The notes beneath the pieces were generated by a model that was not told where the DNA came from, ran no database searches, and worked only from the letters and a program-made list of their open reading frames with translations. Below are positions 26,642-36,131 of a DNA stretch of 64,000 nucleotides, in pieces. Location: positions 62,001 to 126,000 of the forward strand of contig RSEH01000056.1 of assembly GCA_006503475.1 (NCBI GenBank), given 5' to 3'. Numbering within the stretch: the first letter of the stretch is position 1; each line of letters opens with the position of its first letter. Source of the DNA: Stentor roeselii (Eukaryota > Ciliophora > Heterotrichea > Heterotrichida > Stentoridae). The position numbers and the translations under genes were made by a program.

Positions 26642-28030
26642 TCAATTAACTTCTATGCATGCGAGGAATAAACGGCTTATTAGGTCTTTTACTGCCTTTT
26701 GGCTTGCTTCGTCTTCAGTTAAAACGTTGGTTATTAGACCTGCTTCCTTACTTGATATTACCCAACCGCTTTCCATTATTCTTCGCCAAAGCTCTAAGAT
26801 TAAGAGTTCTGCCTCGCTTGGCTCGTGTTTCTGCTTTTTAAAAGATTCTAACACTTCGAGGTAAGCTAGGGCTTGAGTTAGGTTTAGATGTTGACGGCTT
26901 CGTTTTTTTTCTTCTACCTTTTCACGGAATTCATTGAATTTTTCAATTGAATGGTTTTTATTTTTATATCTTTCTTTGTCTTCTTGGATTAGACTCACTT
27001 TTTCTCGGATTGAATTTGGACGGTCTTTTGAAAGCTTTTCGAGAATGTCTGAAAGTTTTTTGTTTTCGAGGGCTTTGATTCGGTAGAAATCACGAAGGGA
27101 TTCTTCGAGACCTTCTTCGGCTTCGATTGAAAGACTTGTTGAATTAGAATGAGGTGTATTAATGAGTGGTTTAATTTTTTTCGAAGTATAAACTGAAGGA
27201 ATTTCAAAATACTGATTTAATTCCTTTTTCAAATCATGAGTTTTTTTCAAGTTAACTTCAACATTTTCTACTTTCTGCCCAATACTTCCAATCCGAGGTT
27301 TAATCCTCTTTTTTTTCTCATCCATTCCTGTAAAAGTCAAGAATCGAAGTTCAAGGGTTTCCTTTAACTTCGAAATTTTTTCAGTAGCCTTCTGAATCCT
27401 AAACAAAAGTTCATCATTTCCCTTCCGAACAACATATTCAGCTCCTTTTGCCTTTAAAAATTCATTAAAAGTCGGTAATTTCAGCGGATCCTCAATTTTT
27501 CCAGTATTAAGAGGCACATAAGGTTGAGGTTTTTCATCAATTTGATCGAAATTAACATGAAAATACCTGCAATGTCTGGGGTTTCCCTGCCAAGAAGACG
27601 ATAAATTTTTAAGATTCGTGACAATCGAAGGGGATCCTGCATCTTGACCCATGAAGCTTCCAATTGTTCTCTTCCCGGCTCTGCTGAGTTTAACCCTTTC
27701 GTTTATTTCTTTGATAGAAGTGGTTAATTTCTTTTTTATTAAGTAACCTGGAGAGTCGTTAACGATTTCGTTCAGCGACTCTTGTTTAACTTGCAAAGTT
27801 GGAAGAGAACCTTTTCCTGTTGTTTTTTCTTTTGACTTCTGAGAAGTGGGCTTTAAAGAGGTTTTATCTGAATTAGAAAAGTTTTTTATTTCACGGTTTA
27901 TGTTTAGCAAACGACGCCCGCCTTGCTGAGACATTCGACGAGGTCTTATTGTGTAACCGACAAATTCTAAGGCTTCTGCTAGGTTTCGAGTTTTTTCTAA
28001 AGTTGATCGAAGAGAGTCGGATAAATCCAT
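26642..28030 (-). CDS. Hypothetical basic protein with coiled coil, 462 residues
   Basis: An ATG to TGA frame without recognised domains. The N-terminal third is basic and disordered (PRRMSQQGGRRLLN, TSQKSKEKTTGKGS). Helical segments occur at about residues 205-235 (ELLFRIQKATEKISKLKETLELR) and 320-400 (DFYRIKALENKKLSDILEKL, KFNEFREKVEEKKRSRQ). The C-terminal 60 residues are more hydrophobic and may form a helical domain (LILELWRRIMESGWV). It could be a cytoskeletal protein, but nothing specific supports that. Upstream is an unusually long 644-bp spacer. Confidence 0.6.
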   Translation of the reverse strand: MDLSDSLRSTLEKTRNLAEALEFVGYTIRPRRMSQQGGRRLLNINREIKNFSNSDKTSLKPTSQKSKEKTTGKGSLPTLQVKQESLNEIVNDSPGYLIKKKLTTSIKEINERVKLSRAGKRTIGSFMGQDAGSPSIVTNLKNLSSSWQGNPRHCRYFHVNFDQIDEKPQPYVPLNTGKIEDPLKLPTFNEFLKAKGAEYVVRKGNDELLFRIQKATEKISKLKETLELRFLTFTGMDEKKKRIKPRIGSIGQKVENVEVNLKKTHDLKKELNQYFEIPSVYTSKKIKPLINTPHSNSTSLSIEAEEGLEESLRDFYRIKALENKKLSDILEKLSKDRPNSIREKVSLIQEDKERYKNKNHSIEKFNEFREKVEEKKRSRQHLNLTQALAYLEVLESFKKQKHEPSEAELLILELWRRIMESGWVISSKEAGLITNVLTEDEASQKAVKDLISRLFLACIEVN

Positions 28031-28674
28031 ATTAATTTAAGACAGTTGATCGATTTGAAGAGGAGGATTCGAGATTTTTGGTTCGATATTCAGCTTTGAT
28101 ATTGGTAGATTCAGGATTATCGATCTTTGATTTAGTGATTAAAAGCATTTTGTGTCGATATTTCAAAAATAACTGAAGACGAGAAATTTTTGGAGGGTTT
28201 TAAAATTGTTGAGAAGAAAGATTTGAATAATTGATGAAGAAAGATAGTAATTAAGAAAATAGTAGGATTTTTATTTGAGTATGCTAAGAGATTGCTTTTG
28301 TAACTTTAATTATTTAGCTTTCTGCTTTGAGTTTTAGATGAATTAAACTTTTAAATAGTAGAATAACTTTAAACACTTTCAATTTAAATTCATAATCAAG
28401 TTAATAAGAAGAGTAAGCAATATCATTCTCTAACTATTCTCTCTAAATCAATATTTAAATATTCCATCCAATTAAACCTATTCCAAATCTTCTCCAAGTC
28501 ATTCAATCCCCGATAATCAATAACTCCTATAAAATCATTCCCAATCACAGTCTCCTTCAATCTAAACCAAAAAATTCCCAGTTTCTATCATTCCAAAAAA
28601 CCTATTTTACCACTTCCTTGCACAATAAATTCCTAAAACTATCAAAACCTCTGAAATCCATCGAAATTAATCAT
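28031..28674. other. 644-bp intergenic region, G/T-rich then C/A-rich
   Basis: I see no gene. The left half (to about 28340) is G/T-rich; the right half (28380-28674) is C/A-rich and G-poor on the plus strand. It contains the 5' flank of the 26642-28030 gene and the 3' flank of the La-motif gene. No tRNA or snRNA signal is evident by eye. Confidence 0.55.
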
Positions 28675-29322
28675 CTAATCATTAAAATTCACAAACTTAA
28701 CAGGACGTTTCACAACAACCGGGACCTGACACTTCTGCATTTCCTTAGGCATGACAGGGACATGTGCAAAATACGCTTCTTTGACTTCCTGAACAGAATA
28801 CTCCTTCCTAACAGGTTCAAAAAAGAAAGGAATAACCTGAAATCCTTTCACAAACTGAATAGCACGACTGACGAGCATCAAATAAGTATCAACCGCTTCA
28901 ATAACCGCATTTTTCCCAAAAGCCCTTAAAAACAACGCGATTTCAACGGCATGTTCTTCACAAAAGCAGTTAATCAAAAGTTCATCCTTTCCCTGAACAT
29001 TCTGAATACTGATAAAGTCAAATTTCTCTAACGCCACTTTAATTTCTTCAACATCGCTAAAGCCTCCAACAACGACCTGAGTCCTGGGCAATGAAAATTT
29101 TTTTCTCAGAACTTTAAGCCCCGCGTTGTATTCGAAGCCGAGTTCAAGTGCGCTTTGGACGATATCTTCGATTCCCGCCTTTAAAATCTTGAACTCTTCC
29201 AATTGGGCCAAAAAGCGGACGGGTACCCAGAGGTCGTTGTCCATTGCGAAGACTATTGTCGGGTCTTTGGCCAGGTAGGCGAATGTAAAGACTTTGGTTA
29301 TCAGATCTTTTAATTGAGCCAT
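28675..29322 (-). CDS. Short La-motif (LARP-like) protein, 215 residues
   Basis: Residues about 6-48 match the C-terminal part of a La-motif winged helix: LAKDPTIVFAMDNDLWVPV followed by RFLAQLEEFKIL, comparable to the family pattern of MDxxGWVPIxxIAxF. La motifs bind oligo-U or poly-A ends of RNA. The middle (TQVVVGGFSDVEEIKVALEKF then LLINCFCEEHAVEIAL) has an RRM-like beta-alpha pattern without clear RNP motifs. The C-terminus is Val/Pro-rich (VPVMPKEMQ, QVPVVVKRP). The N-terminal helices of the usual La motif are short or missing. It starts in CTATAAATG, 7 bp after the fimbrin gene's 3' end on the same strand. Confidence 0.6.
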   Translation of the reverse strand: MAQLKDLITKVFTFAYLAKDPTIVFAMDNDLWVPVRFLAQLEEFKILKAGIEDIVQSALELGFEYNAGLKVLRKKFSLPRTQVVVGGFSDVEEIKVALEKFDFISIQNVQGKDELLINCFCEEHAVEIALFLRAFGKNAVIEAVDTYLMLVSRAIQFVKGFQVIPFFFEPVRKEYSVQEVKEAYFAHVPVMPKEMQKCQVPVVVKRPVKFVNFND

Positions 29323-29329
29323 TTATAGA

Positions 29330-30883
29330 CTAAGAACTACGATAGTTATTAGCGACATGGAAGGCGGTTGCCACTAATGTCATGATCATCTTGGAATTCA
29401 CCTCCACGATGTCTTCCCATACGCAAAATACACTTGCACCGAGTTTACGAGCTAGGGATAAGACGTATTTAGCGTTTCCTTCTTTACCTTCCGCGTCGGT
29501 TCCTGGAGTTATTAGCTCGTGGTTCACCATTCTAGGCTCGATTGAACCGAATAGCTGAAGTAAGAATATACCGGAACTTATTGACTTGTCTCGGAAGTTG
29601 TTTGCATGGGTGGTTACTCTACCATTAGCCCATTTCATTAAAGCTTCTTCAGTCTGAGACCCCACAAGTTTCAAAGTCGCATATCTAACCAACTGCCAGA
29701 CATATCCAAGTATAAGTTTTTTCCTTCCATCAACAATATCCATATTTCCAATCCCAACCAAAGTGAACCCCAATGTCCTTCCATATTCAACAACAAGACT
29801 GCAATTCGCTAATTTTTTGAGTCGATGTCCAGTTTTAAGCTCAACACGTTTAAAGTTAACAGTTCCAGGTTCAATCTTATCAATAACTTTAAGTATAACA
29901 AGTCCATCCTTGACATCCTCATACAAGTTATTAATGAAAACTCCATCAATATTGAGAGAATTGATCCACATCCTAAAAGCTCTTTCTTCTCTAGTTCCTT
30001 CGACATCGTCATTAATAAGCCCAGCGGCTTCAATCATTTCCTGTTCAGTTGCATGAAGGCCTGGGTTATGATTAAAGATCTCAGCAATAAAAATCAAATT
30101 AAGCTTGGTATTTCCATTGACAATACTTGAAGGACTAATAAAAGCCTCAACTCCCATTCTTCTAGCATTCGCAATGACTTGCTCCGCTCTTCCAATATGA
30201 TCACTTTGAGCAAGAGCACTCAAATCACATAGCTGCGGTTCAATCTGATGCAAAAGCAAAGTATAACATTCAGAATCCTTCAAATCATTATCAAAGTTCG
30301 AGACTCTTCTAGCACTTCCAGAGTTCTTCAAATGATAATTAAACCATCTCAACAATATCATCTCAGGGTGCAACTTAAGCAAGTCACTTAATTCTTCTCC
30401 AGGTTCCACAAGTTTAATAAGTTCCGGATGATGCTTCAAGTTGATTTTAGCAGTCATCAAAATTCTAACGATTTGCCAAACGAGGCCAAGGACCAGGTAG
30501 TCTTTTTTTTCAATGATAGACTCAGGGAAGATGGAGACAACAACGCATCCGATGGCTTTGGCAGCGTTGATCGCCATGTTGAGGTTTTCCTTTATCTGAA
30601 AAATGTTCATGTTGGCCTTGTTGTTGATCGCTTTCTCAAAAATCGTTCCTGGCTGCGCTGCGTTGATGAGTTTGCAAAGAATGACCCCGTTGCTGACTTT
30701 ATCGAACAACTCATGCGAGTTCGGGTTGATCGGCAGCAAGGATGCCAGGTCAGGGTCGCCTTGCAAGGTATGGCTGATAATGTTTGAGAAGCCAGCAGTT
30801 TCTTCATCACTGACTTGATGATAACCCACTCCTCTTATCTCTCGGTGAAGTAATTCTTGCACCTTAGGCACAAACAGCTCCAT
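29330..30883 (-). CDS. FIM1: Fimbrin/plastin actin-bundling protein
   Basis: 517 residues with four calponin-homology domains in two tandem pairs: CH1 begins near SHELFDKVSNGVILCKLINA, CH2 near MILLRWFNYHLKNSG, CH3 near RAFRMWINSLNIDGVFINNL and CH4 near EEALMKWANGRV. The start lies only about 30 residues before CH1, so the EF-hand pair found in animal fimbrins is missing; Tetrahymena fimbrin is known to lack it too. Fimbrin cross-links actin filaments, here presumably independently of calcium. No interruption of the frame. The start context is ATATAAATG. Confidence 0.93.
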   Translation of the reverse strand: MELFVPKVQELLHREIRGVGYHQVSDEETAGFSNIISHTLQGDPDLASLLPINPNSHELFDKVSNGVILCKLINAAQPGTIFEKAINNKANMNIFQIKENLNMAINAAKAIGCVVVSIFPESIIEKKDYLVLGLVWQIVRILMTAKINLKHHPELIKLVEPGEELSDLLKLHPEMILLRWFNYHLKNSGSARRVSNFDNDLKDSECYTLLLHQIEPQLCDLSALAQSDHIGRAEQVIANARRMGVEAFISPSSIVNGNTKLNLIFIAEIFNHNPGLHATEQEMIEAAGLINDDVEGTREERAFRMWINSLNIDGVFINNLYEDVKDGLVILKVIDKIEPGTVNFKRVELKTGHRLKKLANCSLVVEYGRTLGFTLVGIGNMDIVDGRKKLILGYVWQLVRYATLKLVGSQTEEALMKWANGRVTTHANNFRDKSISSGIFLLQLFGSIEPRMVNHELITPGTDAEGKEGNAKYVLSLARKLGASVFCVWEDIVEVNSKMIMTLVATAFHVANNYRSS

Positions 30884-31057
30884 TTATATTAAGATTGATT
30901 GGTTGGATGTTCAGTGAAAGGTTTCTTTTTTTGAGATGTTTTGATTACTTTTAGTGGAATGAGGAATGACTGAGGTTTTGATAGTTGTTCAGTTTTCAAG
31001 GGCTTTGAAGAGAGTCGCTTGATGAGAAGGGGAAATAATTTCGTCCATTTAATAAAC

Positions 31058-31855
31058 ATGGCTAGAGGTCCTAAGAAACATTTGAAGAGAGTCAATGCTC
31101 CTCATCACTGGATGTTGGGAAAAATGGGAGGCACCTGGGCGCCGAGACCTTCCACTGGTCCACACAAACGGAGAGAATGCATTCCTTTGGTCATTTGTCT
31201 TAGGAACAGATTGAAGTACGCTCTTACTGCTAGAGAGGCAAGACTTATTATGATGGAAAAAGGAGGACATATTAGAGTTGATGGCAAACCAAGAACTGAT
31301 ATTAACTACCCTGCTGGATTTCAGGATGTTATCAGTGTGACGACAACGAATGAACATTTTAGACTGTTGTATGATGCGAAAGGACGGTTTGTTCTTCACC
31401 CTATTGATGGTGATGAAGCTAAGTTTAAACTTTGTAAGGTCAAAAGTCGCTTAGTGGCTCCTAATCATGTGCCTTATATTGTCACACATGATGGAAGGAC
31501 TATTCGATATCCTCATCCTGATATCAGAGTAAACGATTCAATAAAACTCGACTTAACAAAAAACGAAATCTCCGACTTCTTAAGTTTCGAGCCAGGTAAC
31601 CTGGTAATGATGACAGGAGGAAAGAACACAGGAAGAGTAGGAGTGATAAGCCACACAGAAAGACACGACGGTGGTTTCGACATTGTTCACGTGAGAGACT
31701 CTCACGGTCACACCTTCGCCACTCGTCAAACCTACGCATTCGTGATCGGTAAAGGAAAGAAGCCAACAGTGACCCTACCAAAGGGCGACGGTGTGAAAGA
31801 AAGCATCTTAGAAGAGCAAGCAAGAAGGTTCCCAGATGCAGTGGCTAGTAGTTAA
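31058..31855 (+). CDS. RPS4: 40S ribosomal protein S4 (eS4)
   Basis: 265 residues, the usual eS4 length. The start at 31058 gives [20 protein letters not shown], the exact beginning expected of the family; codons upstream in the frame are not part of it. An S4-type RNA-binding region ([20 protein letters not shown]), the central domain ([20 protein letters not shown]) and a KOW-like segment ([19 protein letters not shown]) are visible. It is part of the small ribosomal subunit. Codon usage changes sharply in mid-gene near 31510. The stop overlaps the convergent gene's stop in TTAA. Confidence 0.97.
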   Translation: MARGPKKHLKRVNAPHHWMLGKMGGTWAPRPSTGPHKRRECIPLVICLRNRLKYALTAREARLIMMEKGGHIRVDGKPRTDINYPAGFQDVISVTTTNEHFRLLYDAKGRFVLHPIDGDEAKFKLCKVKSRLVAPNHVPYIVTHDGRTIRYPHPDIRVNDSIKLDLTKNEISDFLSFEPGNLVMMTGGKNTGRVGVISHTERHDGGFDIVHVRDSHGHTFATRQTYAFVIGKGKKPTVTLPKGDGVKESILEEQARRFPDAVASS

Positions 31856-32736
31856 CTTAGTAACGGGTTAAATAGAGTCGACCTCTGAGAACCAGGAACG
31901 TTTTTTCCAGTTCGAGATGAAGAAACACTGGAAGTGTGAGGGAAAAGACTTGAATAGACCTCACTTCGCACATGCACCCAGGGTGGAAGGAAAGAATAGC
32001 AAATTACTGAAAAGTACTCAACTCCCCATTGACTTAAGTCTTTGCGTAGCAGGAACTCTTGGCGATTATGAAGCATGTTCATGTAACTATGCAGTGACTT
32101 CTTGTTCAAGTTATCCTCTGCTTGAAATTTCACCTCGATCAATCCGAAATCTGAGAAATTTGCAGAAAATTTACATTCTGGCCAATCTGCAGAAATAGTC
32201 GCGATAAGAGATGAAAGGATTTCTTTTGACTTGATTCTTGAGATGTAGTAATCGTTTTTCACTGGACTTTTAAATTCTTTATTCACGAACTTTAACTGCT
32301 TGAGCCACTTGATACGGTTGGACTGTTGTTCTGCATTAGTAAAGCCGTCTTCATGATAAGTGAAAAACTTGCCGTCTAAGTCTTCATATTTCAGTCTTTT
32401 CCCATTTCCAGGGTTTTTAAAGTTACTAGGACTGATTCGTTGCTGCTTTTCTTTTGCAACACTCACGTCTTGATTTCTTTTCTTCTTCGAGAGGTCATAA
32501 GCGTCGGGGATCCATTGAAAGTCGCTGGTTTTCTTAGGCACGCTGCTGAATCTTCTGCTTACGTTGTCGATACTTGCCAGTTTGTAATTTTCAGAAACTC
32601 TTGTCGGGGAGATGGAAGTTGGAAGTTTTGATATGAAAGTAAAGTTTTTACTGTTAAATGCTTGACGGATCAGGTCTTGTTCTCGATTTGTGAACTCGTA
32701 TAACTGAGTTGACGTGGTCGGCTTCGCGTAAGACAT
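31852..32736 (-). CDS. Hypothetical protein, 294 residues
   Basis: An intact frame from ATG at 32736 to TAA. I recognise no family. The N-terminal half is polar and probably disordered, with SP sites and a basic cluster ([14 protein letters not shown]). Residues about 145-245 look folded, with alternating helices and strands ([56 protein letters not shown]). The tail is Ser-rich and basic. Its stop codon overlaps that of the eS4 gene, and its start codon is 8 bp from the divergent coiled-coil gene. Function unknown. Confidence 0.6.
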   Translation of the reverse strand: MSYAKPTTSTQLYEFTNREQDLIRQAFNSKNFTFISKLPTSISPTRVSENYKLASIDNVSRRFSSVPKKTSDFQWIPDAYDLSKKKRNQDVSVAKEKQQRISPSNFKNPGNGKRLKYEDLDGKFFTYHEDGFTNAEQQSNRIKWLKQLKFVNKEFKSPVKNDYYISRIKSKEILSSLIATISADWPECKFSANFSDFGLIEVKFQAEDNLNKKSLHSYMNMLHNRQEFLLRKDLSQWGVEYFSVICYSFLPPWVHVRSEVYSSLFPHTSSVSSSRTGKNVPGSQRSTLFNPLLS

Positions 32737-32744
32737 GTTATATT
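32737..32744. promoter_or_regulatory. 8-bp gap between divergent start codons
   Basis: Only GTTATATT separates the start at 32736 (minus) from the ATG at 32745 (plus). It is the second of three such head-to-head pairs in the window. Promoter signals must overlap coding sequence or be contained in this A/T-rich octamer. Confidence 0.65.
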
Positions 32745-34247
32745 ATGAAAGGAGTTAAATTGAAGCCCGTGGTCTTGACTAGCAATGAAGTTTTCGTCAG
32801 ACCTCCTGGATTTTTTTTGGAAAATGAAGAAAATTTCGTGGAAAAGTGGAAAAATTCAATTGTTGTTGAAATTTCTCAGCTTAAAGAACATTTTCATCAG
32901 AAAAAAATCATTAAGGAAAGGATTTTAGCGGAAAAAAGAGTTGATAGTGAAGAAGAAGCTGTGAAAAACTTGTCTCAGTGGAAAAGGTCTTCTTCGCCTG
33001 TTTCGCCCTTGCTTCGAAAGTACACGTTTAAAAGGCAACTAACGAAAATTAACCAAAATAACGAAAATAAGTCGAAGATTAGAAGTTCTTCTCATTCTGT
33101 GACTATTGCTCCAACTAAAAAACCTTTAAACTACACTTTTTATAACCAAGTTGTCAGCATCGTCGCTTCTGAGCGGTTCAAGAAAAAAAAGAATGAAGAG
33201 CAGTTTTTAAAGATTTTCCAAAATAATATCGAAGCTGAAAACGAGATAAAAAATAACATAACGCGAATTAACTCAGAACTTGATATCTACAAAATTTCCA
33301 TGAGACAACTCGAGGAAATGATAGAAAAAAGGAAGGAAAACTTAAGAATTCGCCTCAAAACACATGAAGATCAGCTTAAACAACTGAATCACTTTGAAAC
33401 TATCGAGTATCTCGCAATGACCCGCGTCAATGAAGGAGGTTCTGAAGAAGGAAAAATCATCTTATTTAAAGAAAAAATGAGAAAAAACAAAAGAGACCTT
33501 CACAAAAAGTTCCAAGAAGACATCGAAGAACTGAAATCAACTCTTTACAACGATGAGAGAAAACTCGAATTTTGCGACTTCGAAAGACAAAAACTTAAAA
33601 AACAATTGAAAGACCTGAAAGAAAACATTTCAAATCTTTACTTCAGAATTTTAAAGGAAGGAAAAGATCTGAGAAATGAAGGTCTTAAGTGGATTGTTAA
33701 AGCTTTATGGGCTCATGAAAGCTTTGTCCCGGTCTCAACTTTTCCTAAGTTCCTTGATGAAGATAACATCATTTTTATTCTTAAGCTCTCTGAAAAGGAC
33801 TTGGAACTTGAGAACCTTACTGAAAAAATTGAAATTATGAGAAGGGAAGTCAAAAGTCGCAGGACAAACACTTCGGTCTCGAGTAGTCGAGAATTATTTC
33901 AGTCTGTTAAAAGCAGACTTAGAGATCTTAGCCGTTCTGTCATGAGTAGTCCTTTGGAAGTCAGAAGAGATGAACTGCAAACGAGGGAATATGAAAAAAA
34001 TAGCTCTTGTTATAGTGAAATTGGAGGAATGAGAGAAAGGTTTAATAAAATTCATGAATCTGTCAGAGAAATGACTGAAAATGAAATTAAGAGAACCACT
34101 GAAAACTATAAAAACTCTCCTGGAGAAGCGGAAGGGGTTGGATTGTATCATCTTATCAAGTGTCTTGTTGGGGATAAAGTAAGAGAGTTTAACAAGTATA
34201 CTCGAAATCAGCAGACTAAGACTAAGAGATTGTTTGATATAAAATAG
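32745..34247 (+). CDS. Coiled-coil protein with a conserved-looking WIVKALW segment, 500 residues
   Basis: The first ATG is at 32745 (MKGVKLKPVV). Coiled coil spans about residues 160-310 and again 365-390. Between them the sequence LKEGKDLRNEGLKWIVKALW, continuing to VPVSTFPKFLD, is well ordered and resembles a segment I associate with uncharacterised coiled-coil proteins of ciliates. I have no functional name. The C-terminal 110 residues are Ser/Arg-rich. A structural or cytoskeletal role is likely but unproven. Confidence 0.65.
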   Translation: MKGVKLKPVVLTSNEVFVRPPGFFLENEENFVEKWKNSIVVEISQLKEHFHQKKIIKERILAEKRVDSEEEAVKNLSQWKRSSSPVSPLLRKYTFKRQLTKINQNNENKSKIRSSSHSVTIAPTKKPLNYTFYNQVVSIVASERFKKKKNEEQFLKIFQNNIEAENEIKNNITRINSELDIYKISMRQLEEMIEKRKENLRIRLKTHEDQLKQLNHFETIEYLAMTRVNEGGSEEGKIILFKEKMRKNKRDLHKKFQEDIEELKSTLYNDERKLEFCDFERQKLKKQLKDLKENISNLYFRILKEGKDLRNEGLKWIVKALWAHESFVPVSTFPKFLDEDNIIFILKLSEKDLELENLTEKIEIMRREVKSRRTNTSVSSSRELFQSVKSRLRDLSRSVMSSPLEVRRDELQTREYEKNSSCYSEIGGMRERFNKIHESVREMTENEIKRTTENYKNSPGEAEGVGLYHLIKCLVGDKVREFNKYTRNQQTKTKRLFDIK

Positions 34248-34345
34248 ATAAAAATTCATTTATGCGGGTTGCTTAATTAAACATCAAACCAAATCATTCC
34301 TGCGAAAATTTCAAATAATAAAAAACCCAATCTTCTAAAACCTCA

Positions 34346-35080
34346 TTAAAATTTATACTTCCTGATCTGGTTCGACATATACTCCCTATCATCATCCGAA
34401 TCACTCTCATCTTCGTTCCTCCTTGCATAAACCTTTTTCACAGTCTTAGCTCTTTTCAAAGGAGACTCTTCCAAATCCGTATTCCAAACCTTAAGTTCAG
34501 CCAAAACCCACTCAATTGAATCAGGTGAAATTTGATTGCCTCCAAACAAAGCAGCACATCCAAGCAGCTGATGTTTAACCTCTCCATTCAAATAAACAAG
34601 AACGGCAGGAGTGTCAGAGTCTCTGAAGTTTTCAATGCATCGAGTTGCTTGAATCTTGACGAATTTATGATTGAAAAATTTCTGGCATAAGACTGAAAAG
34701 GCCTCGTCGATTAACTTACAATGAACGATGTAGTCTTGATATAGATGGACTATCACGAAGACTTCTTTTGGGGCTTCTGAGACTTCTGAGATGAACTGGG
34801 TCTTTGATATTTCGATCACTTGAGCGTATTTTGGACGCTTTGCTGCCTCTTGAAGCTCTTTTAAACGTTGTTTACGGTACTTCTGGTAGATGTCTTCGTC
34901 TATGTCGTCTTTTACTTCTTCCAGTTGTTCTGAGCTCAGGTATTTGAAAGGGTCGGATTGTTCGACTACTTCGATTAGCTCGCTCATTATTTCTTCTTGT
35001 GTTGGCTCTTTTGGCTTTTCAGGCAAGTTTCCCAATCTTCTATGAATATCATCCCATTCAGTTGACACTCCCCAAGCCAT
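34346..35080 (-). CDS. PDCL3: Phosducin-like protein (PDCL2/PDCL3 type)
   Basis: 244 residues. The N-terminal helix region contains STEWDDIHRRLGNLPEKP, characteristic of PDCL2/3 (TEWNDILRxxGILP in animals). A thioredoxin-like domain covers about residues 90-200 (EVFVIVHLYQDYIVHCKLID, FVKIQATRCIENF, TPAVLVYLNGEV), without a redox CxxC. The tail is acidic (DESDSDDDREY). These proteins are co-chaperones of the CCT chaperonin for actin, tubulin and G-beta folding. The start is in CTAATAAATG. Confidence 0.9.
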   Translation of the reverse strand: MAWGVSTEWDDIHRRLGNLPEKPKEPTQEEIMSELIEVVEQSDPFKYLSSEQLEEVKDDIDEDIYQKYRKQRLKELQEAAKRPKYAQVIEISKTQFISEVSEAPKEVFVIVHLYQDYIVHCKLIDEAFSVLCQKFFNHKFVKIQATRCIENFRDSDTPAVLVYLNGEVKHQLLGCAALFGGNQISPDSIEWVLAELKVWNTDLEESPLKRAKTVKKVYARRNEDESDSDDDREYMSNQIRKYKF

Positions 35081-35518
35081 TTATTAGCTGCCGATAATTA
35101 ACTAAATTGCAAAAGTATTCCAAAGCCTTCAAACGTAAATCAACAGAATGAAAAATATTAAGAAGTTAATATGAAGATTCTTTACCTTCAATTACAAGAA
35201 TAAACATTCCGAAGGTTCAAGAAAAAAAATACCTCTTTTACAAAGTTTTTTCAAATCTCTCAACTCTGATATTAGTAGATACGCAACCCTTCCATAAAGT
35301 ATCTATAAACTTATTCGAAATAGAAATTCGATATAAAGTTTAAAAAATCTTAAAACAACAAAACTTTATTGAAATCTTTAAGTCTAATTAAAAGAATGAA
35401 AATTCGATATAAACTCCAAAAATCTAATAACCATAAAATCAATCAAAACCAAAAAAAATCTAACAAAACCTTAAAAATCCCTCAAATCTTTCAACCTTCA
35501 AGTAAAACCATTCACTTC
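35081..35518. other. 438-bp intergenic region with a weak 33-bp repeat
   Basis: A/C-rich on the plus strand almost throughout. Two related segments begin AAATTCGATATAAA, at about 35324-35356 and 35400-35432, roughly 75 bp apart and about 80% alike by eye. No gene or RNA signal seen. Confidence 0.5.
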
Positions 35519-36115
35519 TCATAAATTAAAATTAACCTGTTTAGCGCTAATAGGCCTGGTAGTCTGACTCTTTCCAGAAAAAGCAGCAGTATTCGGCCTC
35601 GAAGACTTAATCGACTTGTTAATCTCATTTAAATCATGAAAATCAATGGCATTATAAGAGGTAGTCTTTGGAATCCTTCCGGCGTTTTCAGAAAGTTTGG
35701 ATCTAAGATACTGACTAATCATGAAATCTGACTGATGCTTTTCCAAAGGATAATAACTTTTAGCACTTTGTATCCTATTCAAAATCTTCTGGTTTTCACC
35801 TCCAATTCTTTCCAACTCTTCCAGTCTAAGTCGACTGAAGAAGTTTCCAGCGATTTTATGAGAATCTGTCGCTCTATGACTTGAATTTTCTTCAATTTTC
35901 CTGAGTTTTTTAAGTAGAAGCTGATTTTTAAACTGGATATCAGCCTGCGTTTTTAAAGTATTGAGTTCTTTCTTCGCATTCATGTGAATATGCTTCAATT
36001 CCTTTGGTGGTTTATTGTCAACCCTAGGTTTAATCTTCATAAGTTTCTTCTGATGAATCGAATGCTCAGTCAAAGCATCAAGTTCAGCAATACTTTTGCA
36101 AGATGGTTTCCACAT
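35519..36115 (-). CDS. CFAP97: CFAP97/Hemingway-like axonemal protein
   Basis: 198 residues. The segment LLLKKLRKIEENSS followed by FFSRLRLEELERIGGENQKI and LNRIQSAKSYY matches the short conserved core of CFAP97/Hemingway (KIAA1430 domain) proteins, where an ExENxxIlxRI motif is followed by a Ser and aromatic residues. Flanks are basic and disordered. CFAP97D proteins are known to sit in motile axonemes. It is directly upstream of DNAI1 on the same strand (16 bp), which suits a ciliary role. Assignment rests on the short core only. Confidence 0.65.
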   Translation of the reverse strand: MWKPSCKSIAELDALTEHSIHQKKLMKIKPRVDNKPPKELKHIHMNAKKELNTLKTQADIQFKNQLLLKKLRKIEENSSHRATDSHKIAGNFFSRLRLEELERIGGENQKILNRIQSAKSYYPLEKHQSDFMISQYLRSKLSENAGRIPKTTSYNAIDFHDLNEINKSIKSSRPNTAAFSGKSQTTRPISAKQVNFNL

Positions 36116-36131
36116 GATTTATAATAACTAC

